Shown here: positions 51,343-60,044 of the stretch, piece after piece
Layout: each line of letters starts with the position of its first letter
Position numbering within the stretch: the first letter of the stretch is position 1
NCBI GenBank assembly: GCA_963779845.1
Contig: CAVZZV010000005.1
Location: 1,302,001 to 1,366,000 of the forward strand
Length of the DNA: 64,000 nucleotides
Direction of reading: 5' to 3'
Source of the DNA: CAVZZV01 sp963779845
GTDB taxonomy: Bacteria > Bacteroidota > Bacteroidia > Bacteroidales > GCA-2748055
Notes under the pieces: model-generated
Database searches by the model: none
Seen by the model: the letters and a program-made list of their open reading frames with translations, nothing else
Told to the model about the DNA's origin: nothing
Program-made: the position numbers and the translations under genes

Positions 51343-52632
51343 ATGAGTTTTGTTGAAGAGTTAAAGTGGCGTGGAATGATCCACGATATTATGCCGGGTA
51401 CGGAAGAACAACTGGCCAAAGGGATGGTCAGTGGTTATGTCGGAATAGACCCTACCGCGGATTCCTTGCATATTGGCCATTTAGTCGGGGTAATGATGCT
51501 GAAACATTTTCAGATTGCCGGACATAAACCCATTGCTTTGGTTGGAGGAGCCACTGGAATGATAGGCGATCCATCGGGTAAATCAGCAGAGAGAAATCTT
51601 CTGGATGAAGAGACCCTGAACCATAACGTTGAATGCCTTAAAAAACAACTTGCCCTGTTTCTGGATTTCAATTCGGGAAAAGCAAACTCAGCCTCAATCG
51701 TTAATAATTACGATTGGATGAAGCCATATTCCTTCCTGGGATTTATCCGTGATATCGGAAAGCATATCACAGTAAATTACATGATGGCCAAAGATTCAGT
51801 TAAAAAAAGGCTTTCCTCCGATAATTCCCAGGGATTGTCCTTCACGGAATTTACCTATCAGCTTGTTCAGGGGTACGACTTTCTTCACTTATACCGGACC
51901 ATGAACTGTAAGCTCCAGATGGGGGGTTCAGACCAATGGGGTAATATTGTTACCGGGACCGAATTGATCCGCCGGATCGAAAATGGAGAGGCCTTCGCAT
52001 TAACCTGCCCACTTATCACCAAGGCTGATGGAGGGAAGTTCGGAAAAACTGAAAGCGGGAATGTATGGCTGGATCCAAGTAAAACCAGCCCCTATGCTTT
52101 TTACCAATTCTGGTTGAACGTATCTGATCCCGATGCAGAAAAATACATTAAAATCTTCACCCTCCTTGGGAATGAGGAGATTCAGGCCCTGGTGGCCAAA
52201 CATAATGAAGCTCCCCACCTGCGTACTTTACAGAAAGTATTGGCCCGGGAAATTACCCTAATGGTCCATTCCAGGGAAGAATTTGAACTCGCCATGAAAG
52301 CCTCTGACATCCTTTTTGGGGAGGGTCTTACAGATGCCCTGGAGACTATTCGGGAGGATGTTTTTCTTTCGGTATTTGAAGGGGTACCTCAGTTCGAAAT
52401 TCCTTCGGCGAATATAGAAACAGAAGTACTTTCCCTTTTAACGGAAGAAACACCTGTTTTTGCCTCCAGGGGAGAATTAAGGCGCCTTATACAAGGAGGG
52501 GGAGTAAGCATAAACAAAATCAAGGTTTCCGACCCTGCCCGGCTTATTTCAAAGAAGGATTTCATTAAAGGTAAATACCTGATCGTCCAAAAGGGAAGAA
52601 AAAATTATTTTCTGATACGGGTTAAACACTAA
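51343..52632 (+). CDS. tyrS: Tyrosyl-tRNA synthetase
   Basis: 429 residues, class I synthetase of the TyrRS-1 type. It charges tRNA-Tyr with tyrosine. HIGH is at 43-46 (SLHIGHLVG), KFGKT (the KMSKS equivalent) at 232-236, and the tyrosine-binding LQMGGSDQWGNI just before. A C-terminal S4 RNA-binding domain (about 355-429: ASRGELRRLIQGGGVSINKI) is complete. Length and motifs normal. Confidence 0.98.
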   Translation: MSFVEELKWRGMIHDIMPGTEEQLAKGMVSGYVGIDPTADSLHIGHLVGVMMLKHFQIAGHKPIALVGGATGMIGDPSGKSAERNLLDEETLNHNVECLKKQLALFLDFNSGKANSASIVNNYDWMKPYSFLGFIRDIGKHITVNYMMAKDSVKKRLSSDNSQGLSFTEFTYQLVQGYDFLHLYRTMNCKLQMGGSDQWGNIVTGTELIRRIENGEAFALTCPLITKADGGKFGKTESGNVWLDPSKTSPYAFYQFWLNVSDPDAEKYIKIFTLLGNEEIQALVAKHNEAPHLRTLQKVLAREITLMVHSREEFELAMKASDILFGEGLTDALETIREDVFLSVFEGVPQFEIPSANIETEVLSLLTEETPVFASRGELRRLIQGGGVSINKIKVSDPARLISKKDFIKGKYLIVQKGRKNYFLIRVKH

Positions 52633-52650
52633 TCATCTAATCATAAACAA

Positions 52651-53673
52651 ATGTCCAGAAAAAAACACGCATACAGTTTCAATTCTGTTGACCTGCTTAT
52701 ATATATGTGGGACAAGAGGAGTATATTAATTATAGTAAGTGTATTCGCAGCAGTATTATCGATTATTGTATCGTTTCAGATAACCCCCATGTTCAAGTCG
52801 ACGGTGGTGATGTTTCCCACTACAGATGCCTCGGTCTCCAAATCCCTCATATTTGGAGGAATTTCCAACCAGGCAAGTTTATATGCCTTCGGGGAAGAGG
52901 AACAAGCCGAACAATTGTTACAAATCCTCAATTCTGACCGGATCAGGGACCGGATTATTGCAAAGTATAACTTAATGGAGCATTATGAAATTGAGTCCGG
53001 TACTAAATTTCCTTACACGCACCTTTATGAGATGTATAATTCCAATATATCATTTCGTCCGACTGAATTTATGTCCATAAAGGTTGAGGTGATGGATAAG
53101 GATCCGCAAATGGCAGCCGATATAGCCAACGATATCGCTTCTTTAGTCGATACAGTGTATAATGAAATTAAAATGGAGCGAGCCCAAGAGGCACTCAAAA
53201 TCGTTGAACAGCAGTACATTCTTACTGAACAAAAAGTACTTCAGCTAAAGGATTCTCTTGCCATAATGGGAAAACTGGGAGTAAGTTCGTATGGTTCTCA
53301 GATTGACAGATATTCGGAAGGTTATTCATACGCTCTTAAAGAAGGTCAGATTGAAAATGCCCGGGCGCTGGAAAAGAAGATTAATCAAATATCAGGATAT
53401 AGCGGGACCTATTTCTCATTGATGAACCGGCTGAATACAGAGAGTGATCTGCGGGCTTCATTGAAAATTCGTATGATAGAAGCTCAAATAGAAACAAACA
53501 GTACCCTTTCCCACAGGTTTTTGGTAGACAAGGCACAGGTAGCCGAGAAAAAGTCCTATCCGAAGAAATCACTCATTGTAGTCATCTCAACCCTTTCGGC
53601 ATTTTTGATTACCCTATTATTTCTCATTGTCAATGACAACCTTCACCGGAGGTTAGATTACAAAAAAAGATGA
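52651..53673 (+). CDS. Wzz/chain-length-determinant-like polysaccharide biosynthesis protein
   Basis: 340 residues. Two membrane helices (about 29-49 and 308-328) flank a large periplasmic coiled-coil region (about 130-290), the Wzz/PCP layout: VTPMF-like motif QITPMFKSTVVMFPTTDAS after helix 1, and YPKKSLIVVISTLSAFLITL before the end. It probably sets chain length of an O-antigen or exopolysaccharide. The ATG of the adjacent polymerase gene overlaps its stop by four bases. tyrS is just upstream, only 18 bases away, so they may share a transcript. Confidence 0.87.
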   Translation: MSRKKHAYSFNSVDLLIYMWDKRSILIIVSVFAAVLSIIVSFQITPMFKSTVVMFPTTDASVSKSLIFGGISNQASLYAFGEEEQAEQLLQILNSDRIRDRIIAKYNLMEHYEIESGTKFPYTHLYEMYNSNISFRPTEFMSIKVEVMDKDPQMAADIANDIASLVDTVYNEIKMERAQEALKIVEQQYILTEQKVLQLKDSLAIMGKLGVSSYGSQIDRYSEGYSYALKEGQIENARALEKKINQISGYSGTYFSLMNRLNTESDLRASLKIRMIEAQIETNSTLSHRFLVDKAQVAEKKSYPKKSLIVVISTLSAFLITLLFLIVNDNLHRRLDYKKR

Positions 53674-53984
53674 TTTCGGAATTCATCAGGGACAACAAGA
53701 CAATCGTCTGGGTATGGGCACTTTCATTATTATTTGTGCTTGTAAATGCGGTTTTTGTGCTATTTGGCATATTTACCCTCCCGATCCTGCCGGTTGCATT
53801 GTTGCTGGTGATGTTGGCTTTCTTTCGAATGGACAAAATTCTTTTGCTCATACTTTTTTTTGTTCCCCTTTCTATTCCCCTGAGCTTTATTTCCAAAGAG
53901 CTGCCGGTAGATTTATCGCTTCCTAGCGAGCCTTTGCTCGCCCTCGTCATGTTCATTTTTTTCCTGAAATACATGACTGGGTGA
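53670..53984 (+). CDS. O-antigen ligase/Wzy-like gene, N-terminal part (frameshifted)
   Basis: 104 residues with about four short membrane segments, ending at ALVMFIFFLKYMTG. This is the usual N-terminal portion of O-antigen ligase/Wzy-type proteins; the remainder lies in the next frame from 53989. Removing one G from GGG at 53979-53981 reads through as MTGERMDIRILRHP. It overlaps the Wzz-like gene's stop by four bases. Confidence 0.65.
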   Translation: MISEFIRDNKTIVWVWALSLLFVLVNAVFVLFGIFTLPILPVALLLVMLAFFRMDKILLLILFFVPLSIPLSFISKELPVDLSLPSEPLLALVMFIFFLKYMTG

Positions 53985-53988
53985 GCGA

Positions 53989-55149
53989 ATGGACATTCGT
54001 ATCCTCAGGCATCCGGTGACCCTTGCCATTTACTTCAACCTTGCATGGTTATTTATTACTACTCTAACCAGTTCCGATATCCTGGTTTCTTTTAAATTTA
54101 TCATCGCCCGATTATGGTTCCTGACCAGTTTTTATTTTTTGGGCAGTATTTTGTTTAAAAGATTCGGAAACATTACCGCGTATCTATGGATGTATATACT
54201 CAGCTTTAGTGTCGTTATTGCCTATACATTGATCCGTCATGCAGGTTATGGTCTTGAAAGTCAGGTGATGGCCCATTCCGTGATGAAGCCCTTTTATAAC
54301 GACCATACCTCTTACGGTGCAGTACTCGCCCTTCTTATCCCCGTCCTGATAGGGTTATTTATGAATATAAAAGCCTCCAATGAGAGGCAACGGATCCTGA
54401 TGATAGTTCTGACAGGCTATTTTCTATTTGCCATTATCTTCTCCTATACGCGGGCTGCATGGCTTAGCCTGATCATCGCCGGGGGAGTTTGGGTAATTAT
54501 CCGTTTTAAAATACCATTTCGACTGGTGGTCCTGTTATTGGTGGTTTTTGCGGGCCTCTTTTTTGCTTTGCGCCCCCAAATTCTAATGAACCTGGAGAAA
54601 AACAGGCAACAAAGTTCAGGGAATATCTCAGAGCATATTCAGTCCATGACCAATGTGTCCACGGACCAGTCAAATCTTGAAAGGATCAATCGCTGGAATA
54701 GTGCCATAAGGATGTGGAAGGAAAAACCTTTGTTTGGTTTTGGTCCAGGCACCTATCAGTTTTTTTATGCCCCTTACCAGCGCGCCCGTGAAAAAACAGA
54801 AATAAGTACTGACTTCGGCAATAGGGGGAATGCCCATAGTGAATATCTTGGCCCGCTTGCCGAATCGGGCATTTTGGGTATGGTCAGTATGTTACTGATC
54901 TTGTTTACCACGATTATGACGGGCCTGAGGGTCTATTTTCACTCAAAAAGAAAAAAAATAAAAAACCTCTCCCTGGCTCTCCTTATAGCCCTGATCACCT
55001 ATTATATCCATGGTTTCATGAACAATTTCCTGGATACCGACAAAGTCTCGGCCCTGTTTTGGGGATTCACTTCCATGTTGGTAGCTATGGACATTTACCA
55101 TAAAGAGAGAAAAGTTCCTGCGTCCCATGGAAACTGGAAAGAAGTGTAA
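53989..55149 (+). CDS. O-antigen ligase/Wzy-like gene, main part (frameshifted)
   Basis: 386 residues, about nine membrane helices plus a large periplasmic loop (about 235-285). The loop region has NRWNSAIRMWKEKPLFGFGPGTY and RGNAHSEYLGPLAESGILGM, the conserved Wzy_C/O-antigen ligase motif, with HSE of the catalytic region. It ligates or polymerises polysaccharide repeat units at the periplasmic face. The N-terminus is truncated relative to relatives; the missing helices lie in the upstream frame, so the two probably form one gene of about 490 residues. Wzz-like and ligase genes are adjacent, indicating a polysaccharide locus. Confidence 0.85.
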   Translation: MDIRILRHPVTLAIYFNLAWLFITTLTSSDILVSFKFIIARLWFLTSFYFLGSILFKRFGNITAYLWMYILSFSVVIAYTLIRHAGYGLESQVMAHSVMKPFYNDHTSYGAVLALLIPVLIGLFMNIKASNERQRILMIVLTGYFLFAIIFSYTRAAWLSLIIAGGVWVIIRFKIPFRLVVLLLVVFAGLFFALRPQILMNLEKNRQQSSGNISEHIQSMTNVSTDQSNLERINRWNSAIRMWKEKPLFGFGPGTYQFFYAPYQRAREKTEISTDFGNRGNAHSEYLGPLAESGILGMVSMLLILFTTIMTGLRVYFHSKRKKIKNLSLALLIALITYYIHGFMNNFLDTDKVSALFWGFTSMLVAMDIYHKERKVPASHGNWKEV

Positions 55150-55153
55150 GGGC

Positions 55154-56401
55154 TCACTCCGCTGAAAATTCGAAACCAAGAATAGAAATATCATCGAATA
55201 TCGAGCTGTTTCCTTCGAGGATATTAAGGTGGCTTATTATACTGTTGATATTTCGCTCAATGCTATCGCCGTTGGCCACTTCTGCTTCAATAAAACCGGT
55301 TCCAAATCCAACCCCGTCACCTTCGATGAGTTCGACCAGCCCGTCGGTATAGCATAATATTTTTGTTCGGTTCTTAAGTTCCAGAACAGTTTTAATGGTA
55401 AAGGGCAGTTTATCAAGCATCCCGATACCCACGGAGCCATTTTTGAGCAGTGAGAGCTTTTTCGTCACCATATCGTAGGCAAGCGGAGGATTATGCCCGG
55501 AATTAATGAACTGGAGCTTTCTTGTTTTGTAGGAATATCTGCCAATAAAAAGGGTAATAAACTTTTCTCCGTTAGCACTTTTCAGCACTCGCTCGTTAAG
55601 CCGGGAAACCAGCTCTTCCAATTTAATATCCTTTGTGAACAGAGCCCTGAGATTCGCCTGAAAATTGGACATTAAAATGGCAGCAGAGATTCCTTTCCCG
55701 GAAACATCCGCGATACAAAATCCAAATTCTTCATTTGAGAGTTCAACTACATCGTAATAATCCCCACCAACATCATAATGAGGATGGTAAAATGATTTAA
55801 TCTGAACATGTTCATTGGAGGGGAGGCTTTCTTTCGAAGGAATAAGCATATTCTGCATCTTTGAAGCCAGTTCAAGTTCCCTCTTTAAAGCCACCTGCCT
55901 CAGGCTTTCATCATAGAGTCGGATATTCTCAATGGCTACCACCAGAATATTGGAAAGAGTCTGGATAAAACGCAAATGCTTGATAATAGGGCTAACCCCC
56001 TCGCTCTCCTCATCGATGTCACCAATAAGCACATAGGCAATAGGTTTGTCTTTATGGATTACAGGAATAATGATATCTACATCTCCGGCAAGGAGGGAAA
56101 GATCGTTTAATACGCTAACCGGGGAAATCTCCCTTAAATCAATCAAATCCCTCTCCACCTGGATATTTCTTTCAATTTGTTTATTAAACCCGGTATTGAG
56201 AAGGGTTTCCCAACTTTCATTCAACTTGAATATCAGGATTTTTTCAATTTCGAGGTCTTCTTTAAGAATTTTCTCATATTTATGAAGCAAATCGAAAACA
56301 GGGAGATTCTCGTTAATAGCCATGGTGATTTCAAGCAAAGCATTGAGCTTGAAATTGGACATCAACAAACGCCGGTTTTTAGAGACGAATCTTTCTTCCA
56401 T
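55154..56401 (-). CDS. GAF-domain PP2C-type (SpoIIE/RsbU) serine/threonine phosphatase
   Basis: 415 residues, cytosolic. A GAF-like sensor domain (about 20-160) is followed by a coiled-coil link (ESLRQVALKRELELASKMQN) and a SpoIIE phosphatase domain with metal-binding Asp residues: YDVGGDYYDVVEL, FCIADVSGKGISAAILMSNF, INSGHNPPLAY and CYTDGLVELIEGDG. RsbU-type enzymes dephosphorylate anti-anti-sigma proteins in partner-switching pathways; no partner is nearby. Start: the ATG at 56401 directly follows an efp terminator T run; the ATG at residue 14 (56362) is an alternative. Its 3' end is four bases from that of the convergent ligase gene. Confidence 0.9.
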   Translation of the reverse strand: MEERFVSKNRRLLMSNFKLNALLEITMAINENLPVFDLLHKYEKILKEDLEIEKILIFKLNESWETLLNTGFNKQIERNIQVERDLIDLREISPVSVLNDLSLLAGDVDIIIPVIHKDKPIAYVLIGDIDEESEGVSPIIKHLRFIQTLSNILVVAIENIRLYDESLRQVALKRELELASKMQNMLIPSKESLPSNEHVQIKSFYHPHYDVGGDYYDVVELSNEEFGFCIADVSGKGISAAILMSNFQANLRALFTKDIKLEELVSRLNERVLKSANGEKFITLFIGRYSYKTRKLQFINSGHNPPLAYDMVTKKLSLLKNGSVGIGMLDKLPFTIKTVLELKNRTKILCYTDGLVELIEGDGVGFGTGFIEAEVANGDSIERNINSIISHLNILEGNSSIFDDISILGFEFSAE

Positions 56402-56431
56402 AAAAAAACCTTATCTGGGGTAAAGATAAGG
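56402..56431 (-). terminator. Rho-independent terminator downstream of efp
   Basis: On the minus strand CCTTATC, a nine-base loop, GATAAGG, then seven T residues (complement at 56402-56408). The T run ends immediately before the ATG of the phosphatase gene at 56401, an unusual placement. Confidence 0.7.
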
Positions 56432-56458
56432 AATTTTCCATAAGTTTCCTGGTTAAAA

Positions 56459-57028
56459 TCAGTCTTTAACCCGTTCAGAATAGGATCGGTCCCTGGTATC
56501 TACTTTGATCTTTTCTCCCTGATTAATAAATATGGGAACCATGATCTCCGCGCCTGTTTCCAGGGTGGCCGGTTTAAGTGCCGTACTCGATGAAGTATCC
56601 CCCCGCATTCCCGGTTCGGAATAGGTAATTTCAAGGTTAACAAATGGCGGGAGTTCTACTGATAAGGGGGTTTCAGTATCAGCGTGGTAAACAATCTCTA
56701 CCTCCTGGCCCTCTTTATAGAGGTCTTTGTTTTCCACCATGGAGGATTCAATGGAGAGTTGTTCGAATGTTTCGAGGTGCATAAAATGAAACCCCAGGTC
56801 ATCAGTATACAAAAACTGATAAGGTCGGCGTTCTACCCTGGCAGTATTCACTTTAACCCCGGAATTAAAGGTATTCTCAATGACTTTTCCGGTCGTAAGG
56901 CTTTTGAGCTTCGTCCTGACAAACGCCCCCCCTTTACCTGGTTTTACATGTTGAAATTGCACGATGGTAAACAGGTCATTGTTGAACTCGATACACATTC
57001 CATTTTTGAAATCTGATGTGTTTGCCAT
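56459..57028 (-). CDS. efp: Translation elongation factor P
   Basis: 189 residues, standard length. EF-P relieves ribosome stalling at polyproline stretches. Three OB-like domains are present; the modification-loop residue is K32 in KPGKGGA (29-35), and the C-terminal domain ends with FINQGEKIKVDTRDRSYSERV. A lysine at the tip leaves open which modification system, if any, is used. It lies upstream of the phosphatase gene on the same strand, separated by the terminator at 56402-56431. Confidence 0.98.
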   Translation of the reverse strand: MANTSDFKNGMCIEFNNDLFTIVQFQHVKPGKGGAFVRTKLKSLTTGKVIENTFNSGVKVNTARVERRPYQFLYTDDLGFHFMHLETFEQLSIESSMVENKDLYKEGQEVEIVYHADTETPLSVELPPFVNLEITYSEPGMRGDTSSSTALKPATLETGAEIMVPIFINQGEKIKVDTRDRSYSERVKD

Positions 57029-57166
57029 AAAATAATTTTTTCACTAAATTAAAAAGCTCTGCAAAATAATGAAAAATCTTCAGGCTATGCAAGGTTCAAA
57101 AAACAAAATTCGAATTTTTAGTTGACTTACCTCTTTTAGTTGTGCTCCAGGCCGTTAAATCCGGAA

Positions 57167-57907
57167 TCAATATTTAAGTCCGCTGTATTCAATCAGATCA
57201 CATTTGATAGAGCCGACCTTCAGATCGAACTTAACGCGGATTGGCACATGATTGAAATCGTTGGATAACCAGATCGTCATGTCGTCTTCATTAGTAAAAA
57301 TCCGACCTGGTTCCACGAATGGCACCAGTTTGATACAATTATAAGTACCCATCCGGGTATTTACCATCTCTGTTCCCCGATAGCGCATGTCGAATGGGAA
57401 TATTTCATTATCAAAAAAGGTGTTTATTCGAATGATATCCCCCTCTTTCAGCGTTTTGTATTCCAGATTCCTGATGTAATGAAAAACCGAAATCATGTCC
57501 CTGACATCGGAAGGTACCTGGAAAGTATCCTTCTTAATATTGACGACATAGTTCTCGCTGTGGAAATATTGCACTACGTTATATTTCTTATATTTTCCTT
57601 CTGTAATATCGCGGATGGATTTATAGGGAAGAATACTTACCGGATCGAAGAAAGCCTGGTATTCATCCCTTACTTTATAAAGTTTATCGGCTAACCCAAT
57701 GGTTTTTGCTTTCATCTTCGAATGGTATACATTTTTCCCTTGGAAACTGACCATTTTTATTTCTGCTTCAACCACCCCGCCATCAATGGGACCATAATAG
57801 AGAATAAATTTGAGCTTTTCACCATTCTGAAAATGATTATCATCCGGTTGGGAAAAAGTTTTTAATGGAAGAAGTGAAAAAAGAAAAATTAGATAGGTAA
57901 TTCTCAT
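57167..57907 (-). CDS. DUF3108 periplasmic/envelope protein
   Basis: 246 residues with a signal peptide (MRITYLIFLFSLLPLKTFSQ). The mature part is a beta-rich DUF3108 domain: GEKLKFILYYGPIDGGVVEAEI, VRDEYQAFFDPVSILPYKSI, MISVFHYIRNLEYKTLKEGD, and TIWLSNDFNHVPIRVKFDLKVGSI cut as a long C-terminal sheet. The family is uncharacterised, common in Bacteroidota and proteobacteria, and probably lies in the periplasm or outer membrane. It sits between efp and tsaB, each separated by more than 100 bases. Confidence 0.87.
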   Translation of the reverse strand: MRITYLIFLFSLLPLKTFSQPDDNHFQNGEKLKFILYYGPIDGGVVEAEIKMVSFQGKNVYHSKMKAKTIGLADKLYKVRDEYQAFFDPVSILPYKSIRDITEGKYKKYNVVQYFHSENYVVNIKKDTFQVPSDVRDMISVFHYIRNLEYKTLKEGDIIRINTFFDNEIFPFDMRYRGTEMVNTRMGTYNCIKLVPFVEPGRIFTNEDDMTIWLSNDFNHVPIRVKFDLKVGSIKCDLIEYSGLKY

Positions 57908-58019
57908 ATTTATCAGATTTAAAATTGACCCTCCCAGAGTTTATCGAACAAGCCATTTAAAGTTGTTGGCCGGGAGGATTAGCAACTATAATCCAATCTA
58001 ACCAAATATCATGCCTCAT

Positions 58020-58718
58020 TTATAGCATCTTGTTTTTTGGAATGGTAGCCACAAAGTCTTTTAAATAAAATGGCTCAAAGTAGGCAATATCTGCAAAACT
58101 CCTCTCCCTGTATTTGGAATAGGCCATAGAAACCATTGCTTTTGCTGAAATGGAGAACTCTTCATCGATCAGGATCCTCCTCTTTTTTAATATATCCCTG
58201 CATTTCAATGCCCCGTCGCCGAATAAAATCAGGTTTCTATCATCCTTAACCTCAGAAAAACTGTCATGCTCAATAATTTCCGCTTTGGTTTTACGGTATT
58301 CGGAAAGATTATGGTTATAAATGGCCGAATAGACTTCCATCCTGCGGGCATCAATCATGGGGCATAACAGGCTCTTCGAATTTATCCTATCGGGGTTCCC
58401 GTCAATATATCCCTTCGCCATGACAAGCAGTGTAGGCAATGAGATCAAAGGTTTTGAAATTCCGTAAGCGATTCCCTTGGCCGTGGACACACCGATTCTT
58501 AAACCCGTGTATGAACCAGGCCCCTCTGTGAAGGCCACGGCATCAAGATCGCTTGCTTTCAGGGAATTCTCTCTTAACATCTCATCGATAAAAGTGGCAA
58601 GGAGAAGTGCGTGGTTCTTCCCCTCCCTGCTTTCCCTGAATGAGATTATATTTGTATCTTCACTTAGTGCAACAGAACATATGGCTGTGGAAGTATCAAA
58701 ACTGAGGATTTTAACCAT
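58020..58718 (-). CDS. tsaB: tRNA threonylcarbamoyladenosine biosynthesis protein TsaB
   Basis: 232 residues. TsaB is the scaffold partner of TsaD and TsaE in making t6A at position 37 of ANN-reading tRNAs. ILSFDTSTAICSVALSED at the N-terminus and VAFTEGPGSYTGLRIGVSTA are the actin-like ASKHA signatures; LISLPTLLVMAKGYID, CPMIDARRMEVYSAIY and PFYLKDF at the C-terminus complete the family pattern. tsaD and tsaE are not in the window. It is 17 bases downstream of the hlyD-like gene, so it is part of that transcript. Confidence 0.95.
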   Translation of the reverse strand: MVKILSFDTSTAICSVALSEDTNIISFRESREGKNHALLLATFIDEMLRENSLKASDLDAVAFTEGPGSYTGLRIGVSTAKGIAYGISKPLISLPTLLVMAKGYIDGNPDRINSKSLLCPMIDARRMEVYSAIYNHNLSEYRKTKAEIIEHDSFSEVKDDRNLILFGDGALKCRDILKKRRILIDEEFSISAKAMVSMAYSKYRERSFADIAYFEPFYLKDFVATIPKNKML

Positions 58719-58735
58719 TGATCAGGGAACTTAGC

Positions 58736-60031
58736 TTACTTCTTTTTATCATTCGAAAAAAGATCCTTTCTATCAACAATCTCGATCAATGTATTGTTTT
58801 TTAATTTCTTTGAAACAGCGGAATAGGGTTCAGTGATTATTTTGGAATCTTCATTCAATCCGGATACTACCTCGATATATTTATCATCCTGTATACCAGT
58901 CTCGATCTGCACCAGTTTCGCAGTATCAGCTTGAGCGATAAAAACCACCACAATCTCTTCTTTATCGGGGATCGGCTCCTGCGTGTCCAGCCGGGTTGTG
59001 TCATTGATCGAACCGGATGTATCAGGTCTGGTTGTCACGGCCTGAATCGGGATAGAATAGATATCCATTTTCCTGGATGTCTGGATATCGGCAGTAGCAG
59101 ACATTCCGGGCCGAAAAGGATTAATCTTTTTTTCTTCCAGAAGGTCTTTATAGGAATCTTTCAATAAAAGGATTTTCACGTTAAAATTGGTAACCTGATC
59201 TGTAGCCAGCCCCGTAGTATTAGCCGAGATCGGAATTTCTGTAACAATCCCCTTGAATTTTCTTCCAAGGTATGCATCCACCTCAACCAGAGCCGTATCA
59301 AGATAAGCTACCCTAACAATATCATTTTCATTAACTTCAACCTCAACTTCCATTCGATCAAGATCAGCGATCCGAAGCAATTCGGTACCGGTCATAAGTT
59401 CTGTTCCGACCACCCTTTCACCCAATTCAATATTGAGCATGGATACCGTACCGGACATTGGGGCATAAATGGAAGTTTTCCTTAAATTTTCCTCTGCTTC
59501 CCGTAAGGAGGCTTCTGCACTGGCAACGGAATACTCTGAGGCTTCTTTTTCGGCCATGGCGGTATTGAAGCTCGTTTCGGCCAGCTCATATTCGGCTTCC
59601 GATATTGCTTTCTGCTCCCATAATTTCTTTTTGCGGTTAAATTCAAGTTGAGCCTGATCCAGTTGTGCCTCTGACTGGGTAAGTCGTGCCTTGGTTGAAT
59701 TTAGGGTCGCTTCGATCCTGTTGAGAACAGAAATATAATTGTCTGGTTTGATCTTTAGCAATAACTGACCTTTCCCGACAACATCCCCTTCTTTAACATA
59801 CAGCTCAACGATCTCTCCCGAAACGTCAGGACTTAGTTTGACCTCAGTCTCCGGCTGTATTTTTCCATTGGCGGTAATAATTTCGATTATATCTCTCTTC
59901 TCCCCCTTTTCAACTGCCACTTCAATTCGATATTCACTTCCAAACCACCCTTTTTTCTTGCCAACAATTAATACAACGATTGCCAATACTATAAAAACTA
60001 AGGAGTAGCTAACGATTTTTTTGGATTTCAT
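58736..60031 (-). CDS. HlyD/MacA-type periplasmic adaptor of an efflux system
   Basis: 431 residues. An N-terminal membrane anchor (about 5-24) is followed by a membrane-fusion-protein layout: barrel/lipoyl segment (VSGEIVELYVKEGDVVGKGQ), a long alpha-hairpin (about 100-190: LTQSEAQLDQAQLEFNRKK), second lipoyl half (TSIYAPMSGTVSMLNIELGE) and beta-barrel domain. It is closest in layout to MacA-like adaptors of ABC exporters. It is 13 bases downstream of the tolC-type gene; no ABC (MacB) or RND component is adjacent, so the inner-membrane partner is elsewhere or shared. tsaB follows. Confidence 0.92.
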   Translation of the reverse strand: MKSKKIVSYSLVFIVLAIVVLIVGKKKGWFGSEYRIEVAVEKGEKRDIIEIITANGKIQPETEVKLSPDVSGEIVELYVKEGDVVGKGQLLLKIKPDNYISVLNRIEATLNSTKARLTQSEAQLDQAQLEFNRKKKLWEQKAISEAEYELAETSFNTAMAEKEASEYSVASAEASLREAEENLRKTSIYAPMSGTVSMLNIELGERVVGTELMTGTELLRIADLDRMEVEVEVNENDIVRVAYLDTALVEVDAYLGRKFKGIVTEIPISANTTGLATDQVTNFNVKILLLKDSYKDLLEEKKINPFRPGMSATADIQTSRKMDIYSIPIQAVTTRPDTSGSINDTTRLDTQEPIPDKEEIVVVFIAQADTAKLVQIETGIQDDKYIEVVSGLNEDSKIITEPYSAVSKKLKNNTLIEIVDRKDLFSNDKKK

Positions 60032-60044
60032 TTTTTTATGTTTG

